A stretch of 64,000 bases of DNA from Arion vulgaris (Eukaryota; Mollusca; Gastropoda; Stylommatophora; Arionidae), in assembly GCA_020796225.1 (NCBI GenBank), contig CM036771.1, positions 32,686,703-32,750,702 of the forward strand, read 5' to 3'. Shown one piece after another: positions 53,666 through 64,000 of this stretch (positions are counted from its first letter, which is position 1; every line of letters starts with the position of its first letter). Under the pieces are notes generated by a model. That model was given only the letters and a program-made list of their open reading frames with translations. It was not told the DNA's origin and searched no databases. A program made the position numbers and the translations under genes.

Positions 53666-54773
53666 TAACTGAAGGATCATTGTATGAAAGGATCGGTTAA
53701 TAGTAATGCTCTTATTAGGGAGTGTTCCCCGGATCGGAAACTATTGCTATTCGTATTGCTATATACGTGTATATCTTCCATTTAGGCGAAGTCACCACTT
53801 ATATATTAAGTGGATTCATATTCTGGTTAACTACTGACTGCTACTCTTTCGGATGTGCTGCTGTGTAGTTGTGTGTAAAAAAGAATAAAACTGTTGACAG
53901 GTGTTGGTTTTTCATTTCTAAGAGCGCGCTTGTAGATTTTAATTCTCATATCCTGAAGCTGTTTCCATGCGTGTGCAGGTCAATTTTTTTTCTTCTTGAA
54001 CAGAAACTCAAGGGAATTTTTCAACACGGGATAAACACCACCGCTTTTAATTTATTGGTCAGGATCGCAGATAGCGAATTTGATACGCTTTGTGCTAGGG
54101 ACCCATGATCAGTGGAAGTCCCGGGTTTGTGGCAAATGATTCCTAGTTGTCACACCATTCGCGATTGAACTACACGGGATACTGATACTTTAGTTGGGGA
54201 TCTAAATTATAGGTGCCTCTGAAGTCATAATAAAGCTCGCCTGAAATGACATACAGCGAATTACACTGATGATAAGGAAAGCAGGCCTTCATGCAAACAT
54301 CAGCAAGAGAAGCTATAGCTACTAAATTCGAAACGGACGAAAAAAAACACTGACCACTCTCTTGGTAGTTGTGTGTTTTGTTTCACAACTGTGCTGAAAG
54401 AGGACGTCAGGATAAGTGTAGCCTCAGTAGGACAAGTCGAGTGAGTTTAATTAACAACCACGCTGTGATTACTCACTGCATTCAACACCTCCTGTTATTT
54501 GTTCTATTTGTAATGACAGAAACCTGTCATGTCAGTCAACAAGCCTGGTCAACACTCAGTGGAGATCTTTGTTAGTCAATGATGTTAAGAGATTATTTTG
54601 TTAAAACTTAGTCGTACCCTTCGTAACAACACAGTGTTTTGTACACATGCTGTACACCTCGTCCCAAGTATGACATCTCCAGATAAGTGGAATTTGTTTC
54701 TTCTACTGTAACCGTTCTTATGTCGACCCAATATCAATTGGGGAATAGGAAATATTGAAAGTAAACGTGGATA
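53666..54773. other. Unassigned DNA of about 1.1 kb
   Basis: Several short open stretches (60-79 codons) without motifs. No repeat family matched. Confidence 0.4.
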
Positions 54774-54865
54774 CGCCCATGTGTTACCGGAATCCACATG
54801 AGAAACAAAGAATAGTAACACTGCGACCTACAAGGCATGTCTACAAAACAGACTAAGGTAGAATT
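54774..54865 (+). mobile_element. SINE-A head fragment
   Basis: ACGCCCATGTGTTACCGG and ACACTGCGACCTACAAGGC are the first 90 bp of the family. Confidence 0.8.
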
Positions 54866-55034
54866 CGGTTTGGTGTTGGCTACCCAATTCGTTAGTCTTA
54901 GCTACAAAATCAAGTCGACCATCAACTGATAATAATAATATAAACTGATATGTATTTATTACGAGACTATCTCTCACACACAATCCTCTCCCCTTCCCAA
55001 CCGGGGTGGAAAAGGAACACACAGAAAAAAATGG

Positions 55035-55126
55035 GGAAAGGTGATGTTGACCACATCACCCACCGTGTGATGTTGACCACATCACCCACCGTGTGATGTT
55101 GACCACATCACCCACCGTGTGATGTT
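55035..55126. repeat. 26-bp tandem repeat derived from SINE-I
   Basis: GTGATGTTGACCACATCACC + CACCGT in three to four units; the unit matches the SINE-I 3' region at 24365-24390 in reverse. Confidence 0.93.
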
Positions 55127-56454
55127 GGTTAAAAAAAACAACGTTCCTACTGGTATCCTATTACAAATAGTATCCAAACGTTGTACAATCAAACACATCG
55201 ATAGTTGGCATATTTATCTTGTTGAAGATTACGTCCAATTGTTCATATTGCGTAGTGCAATAGTGTGCGTGGATTTTCTGGTGGTCAGTGATTCCCCTCT
55301 CTACATCCTCTCTCCCGCCCCCGCTTTTTGAAATCTATATCCTATTCGTGTCCGTTTCACCACACAGCTCCCACAATACATTTACATTGCTGCTGTTCTC
55401 CTTTCTACCACTTATTTCCCATGTCACAGTATTTCAACTCTCTTTAAACATTCTTCTCAATGTTTCCTTTGGACGGCCATGCCATCTTTTCCCCATCTGA
55501 TGTCCGTCGTAGAGCTGTTCTAGCAAATATCACCACTGGCATACAACTCCAAGGATGCACATTTCGTTTTAAAAGCAGTTAGACCTATTCCTAGAGTATA
55601 TTAGTTCAGAAGTATCAGCAAATTTATCTGGTGACGGTGAGTGAGTAGTTAAACCTTCTAGGTACCATTGACCAGCACATAGAGGCAATGATTAGTACTA
55701 CTATATCAGTTCAATTTTGCAAGCTGTCCGTTGGGGGTAAAAGATCCACAGACACCCTGGTTACTCACTGGTATGTTAGTATACACCACTACTATATGGC
55801 AGTTTGTCGAAAGACAATGACCCACACCCGTTGGATCACTGAAATTATCCTACTCGTCTCTACTTGCCGAGATGATGGCCTCTTTAACAATGAGATGACA
55901 ACCACTGTAGCATGTTATCATAATAAAAACTGTTGGCATGGTTTGTATAGTGTTTCTCTCAAATGATAATATATAGATGGGAAAATAACAACTATAGCTC
56001 AGACCTAACGAGATTTCAGTATCATTCCTCTACTTGTAACTGTTCTCACGTCTCTGTCGTTATCATCAGTTCGTTTTCTATCATTCGTGTACCAAAAATA
56101 TCTAGACTTGATTTTTGTACATTCTTAAGTAAAATATAACATCGTTTGTATGTTTGAGTTGAACATAATGTGGGTGGCTGGCATGCACGTGGGATCAAAT
56201 AGCGAAACCGACTCAGCAAAGTACCTCCTGACTCGCGATAAATAAGACAAACATACGTGTTGACTTTCTGTTGTTTCGCTTTCACTGATTTTCTACATCT
56301 GAAATGAACTTAGTTTCAACTCACGCGAACATGTAGTATTGGCATGCACAGTAACACAGACAGGCGATGGTGGTGAGTAAATAATGATATAGCTATCGAG
56401 GCTAAATCTGATGACAACATGATAAAGAATTTAGAAATAAACTTGCTCGGCTGT
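55127..56454. other. Unassigned DNA of about 1.3 kb
   Basis: No motif in the short open stretches (55119-55331, 55688-55966). CTTTGGACGGCCATGCC near 55470 may be a LINE trace on the minus strand. Confidence 0.4.
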
Positions 56455-56875
56455 CATCCCATGACATCAAAATAACTATACTTTGAACACTGGACATTCA
56501 AATACACACGGAAATGATAAAGCAGATAGGCTAGCCAAGAAAGGTCAACACAAGAACAACCAATCACAGCAACAACTCTCCATATAGCAAAGTAAATCAT
56601 AACAACAACAAATAAAGAAATTTGGCTGAACAGATGGCCCATAGGAGACAAGGGAAGAGAGGTTTAAAGACATGGCCAACCCTAAACTTTGACATCATCC
56701 ACCTTACAAGAAGAGATCAGAGCACTATTTTTAGACTTCGAAGAAAGCTGGTCACATATAGAGTAGGACGACTCCAGACAAACCCGGGAAGACGGATCTC
56801 GTCAGCAGTGGACTGCAACTGTCTAGAGAACAAACTAAAAAAAAAGATGTCATCAGAAACGAAATGTGTCAGCCA
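56455..56875 (+). mobile_element. Jockey-like LINE fragment, RNase H end
   Basis: Encodes NDKADRLAKKGQHKNNQ (RNase H end) and, in frame 56622-56933, HLTRRDQSTIFRLRRKL. Broken by stops. Confidence 0.78.
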
Positions 56876-57082
56876 TTATTCTTCTTTTGTCCTGCTCTGC
56901 TTTTTTGCCGCTAGGCGTAGCAGGTTTAACTGATGATGGGTTTTCCCGAGATAATGCACGCTCGGTCGCTTGATATGTTGTGGTATTGTGGCATTATTGC
57001 GGGAGAAATCGACACATACGAATGACTCCATAGACATATTTGTTGGCATGTAATCTCTTGATATAACCAAAACAAGATTCAT
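56876..57082 (-). mobile_element. LINE-e 3'-end fragment
   Basis: The minus strand reads HHQLNLLRLAAKKQSRTK, matching 62160-62230. Confidence 0.75.
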
Positions 57083-57479
57083 CCTTAGGTGGAAAGGGCG
57101 TGTTTTGACATAAAGAGGCTTTAATCCCCTTCCCTACATAAGAAACTAAATTTCAAAATTTAGTAGAAATCAGTTCTGTTAAAATAAATCACTTAACCGC
57201 AGTTCCTTTTGAAGGTGTCACACGGTACATATTTCTTTAATATATTTAATCACCTGTACCGTCAGACTACAGGTGTGGTATGATGTATTTTTTTGGACAA
57301 ACTTGACAGTAGTTATGTTGTGTGATGAAACATGTAGTTATGTGAAGAATGCAATGAAGTCATTGTTAATATAATTGATATATAACGTTGCAAATATTCA
57401 ACCTGTGTGAGATTTTTTTTTTTTTACCATTGACGATCCTAAGAATAATCTAAAATAACTGTCTAGTCACTTACTAAGC
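57083..57479. other. Unassigned DNA
   Basis: No feature recognised; T-run at 57414-57425. Confidence 0.35.
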
Positions 57480-57690
57480 GGAACTGTTATATCATCAGGT
57501 GACATGCCGGCTGGCGTAGGCGAACATGGATCTCCACAAATCTGTCCCTGGCGTTTGCTATCATCTCAGATCTTGACGCTATTCCGTGTCATGACGGAAG
57601 GCTATCCAGTATTTTCTGTCTCGTCTACCCTCGATTTTACCGGTTGTCATAATGTGTTATAAACCTCCCTCCATCACATGTCCGAAAATT
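57480..57690 (-). mobile_element. LINE 3' fragment related to 980-1185
   Basis: GTCTCGTCTACCCTCGATTT and TACCGGTTGTCATAATGTG correspond, reversed, to 985-1020. Confidence 0.6.
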
Positions 57691-58015
57691 GGTGACTGCT
57701 ACTATTTTATATTGACAATATGCTTTCTCCATTTCTTGACCTCATTCAACACCTCCGCATTAGTCATTTTAGCAGTCCATGTGATTCTCATCATTCTTCT
57801 GTAAAACCACATCTCCTGTGGCCCTTAGAGATGTTTTGATCGGTTTTTTAATTGTTCAATACTCGCATCCGTATGTCAGTATTGGTTCTATGTAGCACTG
57901 AATATACTGTTATATGCGAAGGTTTATTAGTAATATCTAGTTGTGTATGAAAACTGGATATTTTTTCACCGAAATAAAATAGGAAATGTGAATAGTTTTG
58001 AATATCTCGGTTCAC
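57691..58015 (-). mobile_element. LINE-c 3' fragment
   Basis: 57725-57930 is the reverse of 340-600 (TTTCTTGACCTCATTCAACA, TTCTTCTGTAAAACCACATC). A plus-strand trace NSFEYLGS is at 57990. Confidence 0.68.
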
Positions 58016-58019
58016 GGCA

Positions 58020-58412
58020 AACCGTACTTCCTTTTCCTAATCTATTTTGCCTCACAATGTCGGGATATGAAGATATTTATAGAACGGGCTTTTGTGTGCA
58101 TTGCTTCATAAACTGTCTTTCGTCGTCTTTGTTATCTCTGAGGTCCGTCTTTTGCGTTGTATTCACTGTATCGGATTAATAAGATGCCTCGGTTTAAAGA
58201 GGATTTACTCTCTTACATAAAAAGAAATGTAAAGCATTCTGTTGGTAATATGATATGTCCAAACCATTTAATTTGTTGTTTCTTGATGAAGTTAAGTACC
58301 GATCTTGTACACATCTTTCCTCCCCCGATGTCTTCATTACTAAACCGTTCTCTTGACATTGCAGCATTCTGCGTGAAACTTTATCTTTGTCGTGATGACT
58401 AGTTGTCACTGC
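58020..58412 (-). mobile_element. LINE-a 3' fragment
   Basis: GTCTTTCGTCGTCTTTGTTA and AACCATTTAATTTGTTGTTT match 36410-36560. Confidence 0.78.
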
Positions 58413-58559
58413 TAACAAGAGATGGAAATATAGGAAGGAATGAAATGATCAGACATGGTCTTACATGAAAACTCTATTTATCTTCTATTCTCTAATACTG
58501 TGTTGCCTTTCAGCGTCAGTTCGGAAAAGGAGACACTCGTTGCGAGTCTCTATTTGCAC

Positions 58560-59150
58560 CTTGTCCTTCTTTCACTTCTCCAATCCTGATTTACCTCACA
58601 TCCGCCTGAGTGGTTACCGGACCCAAATTTGGGGTGTAAAGATTAGAACCACTGTTACCTGACACGCCTGTCGTAAGAGGCGACTAAGGAGGTGTGGCTG
58701 AAATCGGATGCACGTGTCCTAAACGTGTAGTACTCTATGCGTTTAGGGGCCTACCAACCCAATGTGCAACGTATACACGTACTTGGAAAAGATCAAACAT
58801 ATCACAAAGACTGATTAAAATTGGTCGTAAAGAACGAACGCAAAGAAGAAGAGACTCACAGCTTCAGGGTAAGAAGAGTTTTCTAGCCCAGGCTTTTGCG
58901 TGTGATTCATAAATAGTGTATTTCGTCACCTCTGTTATCTCTGAGGTCCACCTTTTACGTGGCCGGCCTTTTGCTTTGTATCGACTGTATCGGACTAACA
59001 TTGCTCTCTCTGGTGCACTGCCTGTTGGTAATCCGCTTATATGGCCGATCCATTTAATTTGTTGCTTCTTGATGTTCAGTACTGATGTTGTGCCCACTTT
59101 TTCCTGATGTCTTCATTTCTAAGGCGGTCTCTTAATGAAACTGATAAACA
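58560..59150 (-). mobile_element. LINE-a 3' fragment split by a SINE-B composite
   Basis: The 3' end starts at CTCCAATCCTGATTTACC (58577), is interrupted, and continues from GACTCACAGCTTCAGGG (58852). The minus strand has a 77-codon frame with KKQQIKWIGHISGLP and GRPRKRWTSEITEV. Confidence 0.82.
58599..58851 (+). mobile_element. SINE-B composite with a short third body, nested in LINE-a
   Basis: Head CGCCTGAGTGGTTACCGG as in SINE-B; body GGGGCCTACCAACCCAATG and TTAAAATTGGTCGTAAAG; tail CAAAGAAGAAG. CTCACA borders both sides. Confidence 0.85.
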
Positions 59151-59194
59151 AAGATCACAGTACCAAGAGAATGCATGTTCCCAGTGGTAACATA

Positions 59195-59590
59195 CGAGAG
59201 TGAAGCATGAACATTTAACACGGCAGTGGAAAAAAGTGCTTTTGAATATACGTGTTACCGAAGAGTCCTCCGTAAATCATGGACAAAGAAGAGAACAAAA
59301 ATATATCCAGAAAGAAGTCACAGAAAACTGGCAGATGCTGCAAATAGGAATGAGAAAAATGAAGTATTTTGGACATATAAAAAGACACGTGGGGCTGGAG
59401 AAAACCATAATGGAAGAAGGCAAATAGAAAAGGAAGATCACTGGAGAAGATGAACTCAGAATGTAACTGATGATTTTGTCATGACGACTGCAAAGGCTGG
59501 ACATCTAGAATTAGAGAAATGTGAACGACTGTTGGTGTGGTAAAGATCTGCCCCATGACTAGCTATTTGGTGATTAGTAGTGCTAACATA
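59195..59590 (+). mobile_element. LINE-b 3' part
   Basis: Encodes FEYTCYRRVLRKSWTKKR and MKYFGHIKRHVGLEKT; ends with TTGGTGATTAG. Overlapping frames reflect shifts. Confidence 0.82.
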
Positions 59591-59689
59591 TTGATATATG
59601 TTTATAGCCAAATATAAAAGATCTATTGATATTGTTGTATAAGGTACTTATATAATTTTTTTTTAAAACCGTTATCATATAATGTTATA

Positions 59690-59822
59690 TTTTGAGGAAT
59701 AATGTGTTATATCTTGAAGAATAATGTGTTATATTTTGAAGAATAATGTGTTATATTTTGAAGAATAATGTGTTATATCTTGAGGAATAATGTGTTATAT
59801 CTTGAGGAATAATGTGTTATAA
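59690..59822. repeat. 22-bp tandem repeat, 6 units
   Basis: GAATAATGTGTTATATCTTG + AG with T/C and A/G variants. Confidence 0.96.
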
Positions 59823-59894
59823 ATTCGTCTAGAAAAGGCTAACGGGGCTCTGACTAACGTAGAAGGTTGTACTCCAGTTGGTCAGTTTCTTAAT

Positions 59895-60073
59895 CCTACT
59901 TAGGAATGCGAACCCGAATACAAAAGCATGTGGAACCCGGGTGTCCTGATGTGCAGGTCTGTGGCCTCTAACTGGCACAACGAACTCGCACTCTAAGGAG
60001 TAAATCGCATATCAACCATAAATATTAGTTTAACAAGTGCTTTGTGCGGAACAAACGAAGAAGAAGAAGAAAT
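59895..60073 (+). mobile_element. Diverged SINE-A-like 3' part
   Basis: TGGCCTCTAACTGGCACAAC, TTTAACAAGTGCTTTGTGCG and GAAGAAGAAGAA parallel the SINE-A body. Confidence 0.6.
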
Positions 60074-60094
60074 CTTGATTTATATCAAACCTAC

Positions 60095-60352
60095 GGCCCG
60101 TGTGTTGCCGAGGCTCTCAAGTGGATCAAAGAATAACAAAAATGCGACCTACATGGCATGTCGTAAGAGGCGACTGAGGTAGTGCCCTAGGGAAGAAACC
60201 CTAGTAAATAAAAAGCATTGCATAACTAGGATGTGCTGGCTTACTTGTAGGCGTATAATTGGCACAATGTACAATCCGTCTTAGGCTCAGATCACATGCA
60301 AAGAGTGGTTTAATGCATGGTCGATATGGAGAGTTCGAAGAAAAAGAAGAAA
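60095..60352 (+). mobile_element. SINE-A copy, 258 bp, perfect 11-bp target duplication
   Basis: ATCAAACCTAC is at 60084-60094 and 60353-60363. Gives the exact ends of the family. Confidence 0.95.
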
Positions 60353-60363
60353 TCAAACCTACA

Positions 60364-60765
60364 TTATCTAAGACCATTGTGTCCTGTGTATGGACTTTAA
60401 AGACATGGAGGATACAATCTGACGCATAGCAACCTCGTTTTACGCATTGCTAGACACGTATTCATTTTACATTTTGTTACTTAATACTTTACATAACTTT
60501 GTCACCAGATTTTATTTTTAGAGTCAAGAGAAACAAGTTTGTTAATACATCTATTTTTGAAGGCTGTGTCATATCGCTGGGTTTGGTCGGGAACATTGCT
60601 TAGATTTGAAAAAAAATTGTGTATTGTGCAATGACAAGTTTTCGTTACCCCTTGCGGAAGAAATGACATTCCAAATATTCCCGTGTTAGTTTATTAGCTC
60701 GCTCAATCTTACTGCGTGGATCAGAAACATGGACACATAGTGCCAAGACAGACATTCACATAAGA
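60364..60765. other. Unassigned DNA
   Basis: No feature recognised. Confidence 0.35.
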
Positions 60766-60941
60766 TGCTTTGAGCATTGATGTATCCGAATTAGTTGGGA
60801 TGAGAAGCGTCTGACCGAACGGATTAAAGCGCTGCTCCCATGCGTACCCTTGTTCAAAACACGGTAAGGCCAAGCATTTTTTCTGTGCCGGGGCATAAAG
60901 GAAAATCCTAACCTGAACAGTTTCACGGCGACTGCACTAGT

Positions 60942-61466
60942 TATAATAATTCCTCTCGTACCGTTATACGTTACATAGGGCTTGCAAGCAATTTCTCCAT
61001 ACCGCTCTATCCTGGGCAACTCGCTCAATCTCCTCCATGGAACTGAGACCGATATTTCTTGCCTCTCTCAGCAAAGTTTGTTTCAGGGTCTCCTTAGTTC
61101 GTCTGCTCTTTCTTGAACCCTTTGCATCAAACTGTAATGCCTGCTTTGATATTTGTTGATCATTTCTCCTCAACATATCTCCATCTTCTCTTATAACCGT
61201 TGTCACTAGTAGTTGACCAGATATTTCTCCTCAAGGTGTGCTCAACATATCTCCATCTTTTCTTTCTTATAACAGTTGTCCCTAGTGGTTGACCAGACAT
61301 TTCTTCTCAAGGTGTGTTCAACATATCTCCATCTTCTCTTTCTTATAACAGTTGTCCCTAGTGGTTGACCAGACATTTCTTCTCAAGGTGTGTTCAACAT
61401 ATCTCCATCTTCTCTTTCTTATAACAGTTGTCACTAGTGGTTGAGCAGACATTTCTCTGTTTACAT
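60942..61466 (-). mobile_element. LINE-d 3' end, nested, with internal tandem expansion
   Basis: Minus-strand frame 61206-60964 encodes NIGLSSMEEIERVAQDRAVW and RNCLQALCNV; beyond it LINE-d sequence is repeated in tandem. Confidence 0.85.
61225..61455. repeat. 76-bp tandem repeat derived from LINE-d coding sequence
   Basis: TCAAGGTGTGTTCAACATAT through GTGGTTGACCAGACATTTCT in three units; reversed, the unit encodes the MSGQPLVTTVIRKRRWRYVG-type segment of LINE-d. Confidence 0.94.
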
Positions 61467-61579
61467 CTAGTCATGCGGCCATTACATTTCTCAGGCTCTT
61501 CTCCCCCTCTACCCTACACCGCCCGAAATAAACGGTGCTACATGCAGTAACGACAGTTGGGAGTCAAAGAATATACTTA

Positions 61580-61705
61580 GATTCTAGCTGAGTTCGTGCT
61601 TTGGGGGATCACTTTCGGTAGATGGCGTGACATTTCTGCCGACAGAGACGAAGCCATTTGGGAAACTCAAAAAGCCTATCCTTTGCCTTTATATCCTTTT
61701 TAGTT
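61580..61705 (+). mobile_element. SINE-D 3' fragment
   Basis: GCTGAGTTCGTGCTTTGGG, AGATGGCGTGACATTTCTGC match 46810-46930. Confidence 0.65.
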
Positions 61706-61909
61706 TCATGTGCTCAAATATCTAAACAATGAGATGAGTTGCCTCCATGAATTCACTTGTCAGCAGAAGATCCTCTCGTATACATCACAAAGTTTCGCCA
61801 GGTTTAAGACTTCCAAGTTATTGAAGCACTGAAGCACGTGTACAGAATGTGTTTGGGAGTCAGACCTCCCTTTTGGCATGTGCATTGATTAATGGAAAGT
61901 TGTAAATAA

Positions 61910-62250
61910 AACAAGAAGAGATCATATAAGAAATGAGAAAATTAGAAGAACAGTCGGAACAACATCTGCTATTAGATTCATTGAAAAACAGAGACTGAAA
62001 TGGTTTGGCCACTTGGTGAGAATAAACCCGAATACACCAATCGCAAAAACGTACAACCTGAAAATGGAGTCATCAAGAGAAAGGGGCAGACCAAGAAAAA
62101 AAATGGATTTATGGAGTTACAGACAACTCCACAATACCACAGCATTTCAAGCGCGCATTATCTCGGAAACCGATCATCAGTTAAACCTGCTACGCCTAAC
62201 GGCAAAAAAAAAAAAAGAGAAGAACAAAAGAAAAAGAAGGAAGAAAATTG
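61910..62250 (+). mobile_element. LINE-e 3' part with poly(A)-rich end
   Basis: Encodes IRNEKIRRTVGTTSAIRFIE, KQRLKWFGHLVRINPNTPIA, SSRERGRPRKKMDLW and HHQLNLLRLTAKK before an A-rich tail. Confidence 0.85.
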
Positions 62251-62660
62251 ATTAATTTGAGCAGCTTTCATTTTGTGAAGATGTGCTTGTAATCTTTACA
62301 TTGTTCTGTGCGAAGTCTAAAGATAGTAGTTTGTTGTTATATCATTTTAGGATGTTGTTTGGTGGGTAATTTTGCCTGTTCTATGACTCATGCTGATTTA
62401 TTTCCCTTTGATAAGGGGTTTTTGTTTGCTGGGAAGTAAAGGTGGCCGACGTAAAAAAACGAGTTAATTACCGAGTAATAGTTACAAATACTTTAAAGTA
62501 TCTGAAATACCACATAGCTAGTGATGTTGGGAAAGAAACATATGGTCCTACCTCTGTATTCCCTAATATACTACATGTTGTGAAATATTATATTTGCCTA
62601 AGTACTGTATTTGATTTTCATTCTTATTCTTTTTCTTGCCGTTGTATTCTTTCTATTCTT
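62251..62660. other. Unassigned DNA
   Basis: No feature recognised. Confidence 0.35.
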
Positions 62661-62661
62661 C

Positions 62662-62748
62662 ACACATCTATTTATCTATCTATCTAGCCATCCATCTAAC
62701 CATCTATCTAACCATCCATCTAACCATCCATCTAACTATCCATCGTGT
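62662..62748. repeat. (ATCT/CATCTAAC)n simple repeat
   Basis: TATCTATCTAGCCATCC then repeated CATCTAACCATC units. Confidence 0.95.
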
Positions 62749-62873
62749 GCTTTGTCTTAACGTCTATCAACCTGCTGAGGTTCTCATACCGTACTACCTT
62801 ACTGTGTAGACATTATTTTGACTGTACTAAATATACTCTGTGAGCTACGACAGCGGCATACCATTATCTAAAG

Positions 62874-63236
62874 CAGCGGTTCCTAAACTTTGCATTACCG
62901 AGGACAACCTTTTAAATATATTTTGCTGCCCCGGACCCACAAAAGTTTCTATATATGAAAATGGACATGAATGAATTATATGTCTGATGCAATAGTAAAC
63001 AATCTTCTCAGACTGCGAGAAACTTCAAATTGTATTTTATTTTTTCCTGTCATACATTTAGGGTCTGGTCCGGATCCGTTGATTTGGCAGTGGAACTAGT
63101 TTACCACTGTTTTTATACATGTTTTTAAAATGTATTTTTCTTTTTGAAATATCAAAGAAAATAATATTTGTTCAAGCTCTTGAGGACCCTCTGTGAGTAC
63201 CTCGCGGGGTCCGCTGCCTCAGTTTGGGAAACGCTA
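62874..63236. mobile_element. hAT-type MITE, about 363 bp
   Basis: Starts CAGCGGTTCCTAAACTT, ends AGTTTGGGAAACGCTA. Flanks ATCTAAAG and ATCTAATG (7 of 8 equal). Shares internal sequence, inverted, with 19875-20165. Confidence 0.85.
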
Positions 63237-63239
63237 ATC

Positions 63240-63430
63240 TAATGCACTGACTTTTGGACATCATCAGATTTGTTAACGACACCGAGGAGAAGAGGAAGAC
63301 CATGAAGATGAATTCATGATGCAACTGATGATTTGAGATGCAGAGGTAGAACATCTGACCTATGAGAGAAATTCCGAAGGACTGTTAGAGTGGCAAAGTT
63401 CTTCTCAGGACAAGCTATTTCATGATAATA
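63240..63430 (+). mobile_element. LINE-b 3'-end fragment
   Basis: GAAGATGAATTCATGATGCA, TGATGATTTGAGATGCAGAG and CAAGCTATTTCATGATAA match the end at 30000-30170. Confidence 0.78.
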
Positions 63431-63639
63431 ATTTGCTTCCTAGACGGGTAGTCTCCGTTCGAACCCACGTAAAAGTTAAAAATATCCGACTTTGACCGGT
63501 GTAAGAACGACATATCATTAGTTGAGTACCAGCGACACTCTGTAAAGTATAGGCAACCGGAGTGATGACAGCCGTGTACTGTGGTTATAAAATAAATATG
63601 CACCTAACACCTTATTATTGATAAGAAATTATTATTGAT

Positions 63640-63960
63640 ATAGATTACGTATAATGGATAAGAACAGGACAAGAATCCATGATGACCCAGATTAAGAGGA
63701 TAAAATGTGGAGGGTCGGACACAAACTAAAGAAGACACAGTCGAGTATCACTAGACAAGCACTGTATTTGAACCCGCAAGGAAAATGGGACCTCCTAAAC
63801 AGACCTGGAAACGAAGTCTTCACGAGGAACTGAAGGACACTGGACTAACCTAGGATGCCATTAAGAAAACATCAAGAGACCAGGAGAAGTTGCAACCACT
63901 GTTGAGACCCTCTGCTCCACGAGCAGCGAAGTGAAATAAGTAAGTAATACAGTATTCTTT
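63640..63960 (+). mobile_element. LINE-f 3' part
   Basis: Encodes NPQGKWGPPKQTWKRSLHEE, LKDTGLT and LRPSAPRAAK with a stop, then AAGTAAGTAAT. Same family as 52795 and 51641, opposite strand. Confidence 0.8.
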
Positions 63961-64000
63961 TATATGCCACAGCGTATGAAGTCGGTTCTTTAAAACTGTT

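Larger units (their letters stand above)
60800..61575 (+). mobile_element. tRNA-headed SINE with F body, split by a LINE-d insertion
   Basis: Head AGCGTCTGACCGAACGGATT is that of SINE-G, but the body (AATCCTAACCTGAACAG) is F. It stops at GACTGCACTAG (60940) and resumes at CTAGTCATGCGGCCATTAC (61467). Confidence 0.78.

Overview
The window is repeat-rich animal nuclear DNA. No host gene with exons could be recognised. The mix of decayed non-LTR retrotransposons, tRNA-derived SINEs, hAT-type MITEs and a Polinton/Maverick suggests an invertebrate, possibly a mollusc or another lophotrochozoan. That taxonomic guess rests on general repeat character only and is weak.

Positions 1276-11467 hold one complete Polinton (Maverick), a self-synthesising virus-like transposon of 10,192 bp. 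Its limits are exact: near-identical terminal inverted repeats of about 248 bp (1276-1523 and 11220-11467) flanked by a perfect 6-bp target duplication, GATGAC. All genes but one read leftward in a tight, overlapping array. From right to left they are packaging ATPase, small basic/hydrophobic protein, a conserved 150-aa Polinton protein, DDE integrase with chromodomain, one-pass membrane protein, minor capsid (penton-type) protein, glycine-rich pX/pVI-like protein, major capsid protein, adenain-type protease, a PC4-like putative ssDNA-binding protein, and a protein-primed family B DNA polymerase. ATPase, protease, both capsid proteins and the small proteins would form a virion-morphogenesis module; polymerase and integrase would copy and insert the element. 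The integrase, protease, membrane, pX-like and 150-aa frames are open. The polymerase (also lacking its N-terminal exonuclease half), ATPase, both capsid genes and the small basic gene carry frameshifts, so this copy is probably dead. One gene reads rightward (10694-11089). It has twin PLDLSV/PLDFSV motifs like CtBP-binding PxDLS sites plus an N-terminal Cys/His cluster, and is the best candidate for something little described.

From 11468 to the end the DNA is a graveyard of other mobile elements. Pieces of at least six non-LTR LINE families encode C-terminal reverse-transcriptase, RNase H or Zn-knuckle segments; the largest is at 43085-44466. Dispersed SINE-like families are abundant. The commonest (here SINE-A, about 255 bp, ending in GAA repeats) has twelve or more copies, several with clear target duplications. 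A second group (SINE-B) shares the core of the SINE-A head but joins it to a different body: in three copies the body is the tail of a jockey-like LINE, in others an unrelated module. Three of these composites have 10-11 bp perfect target duplications, so head plus LINE tail moved as one unit. Three hAT-like MITEs have 8-bp target duplications (two perfect, one with a mismatch). Several tandem repeats (38690-39036, 46450-46720, 55035-55126, 61225-61455) are expansions of pieces of these mobile elements. Labels such as SINE-A or LINE-b are mine, for use within this window only.
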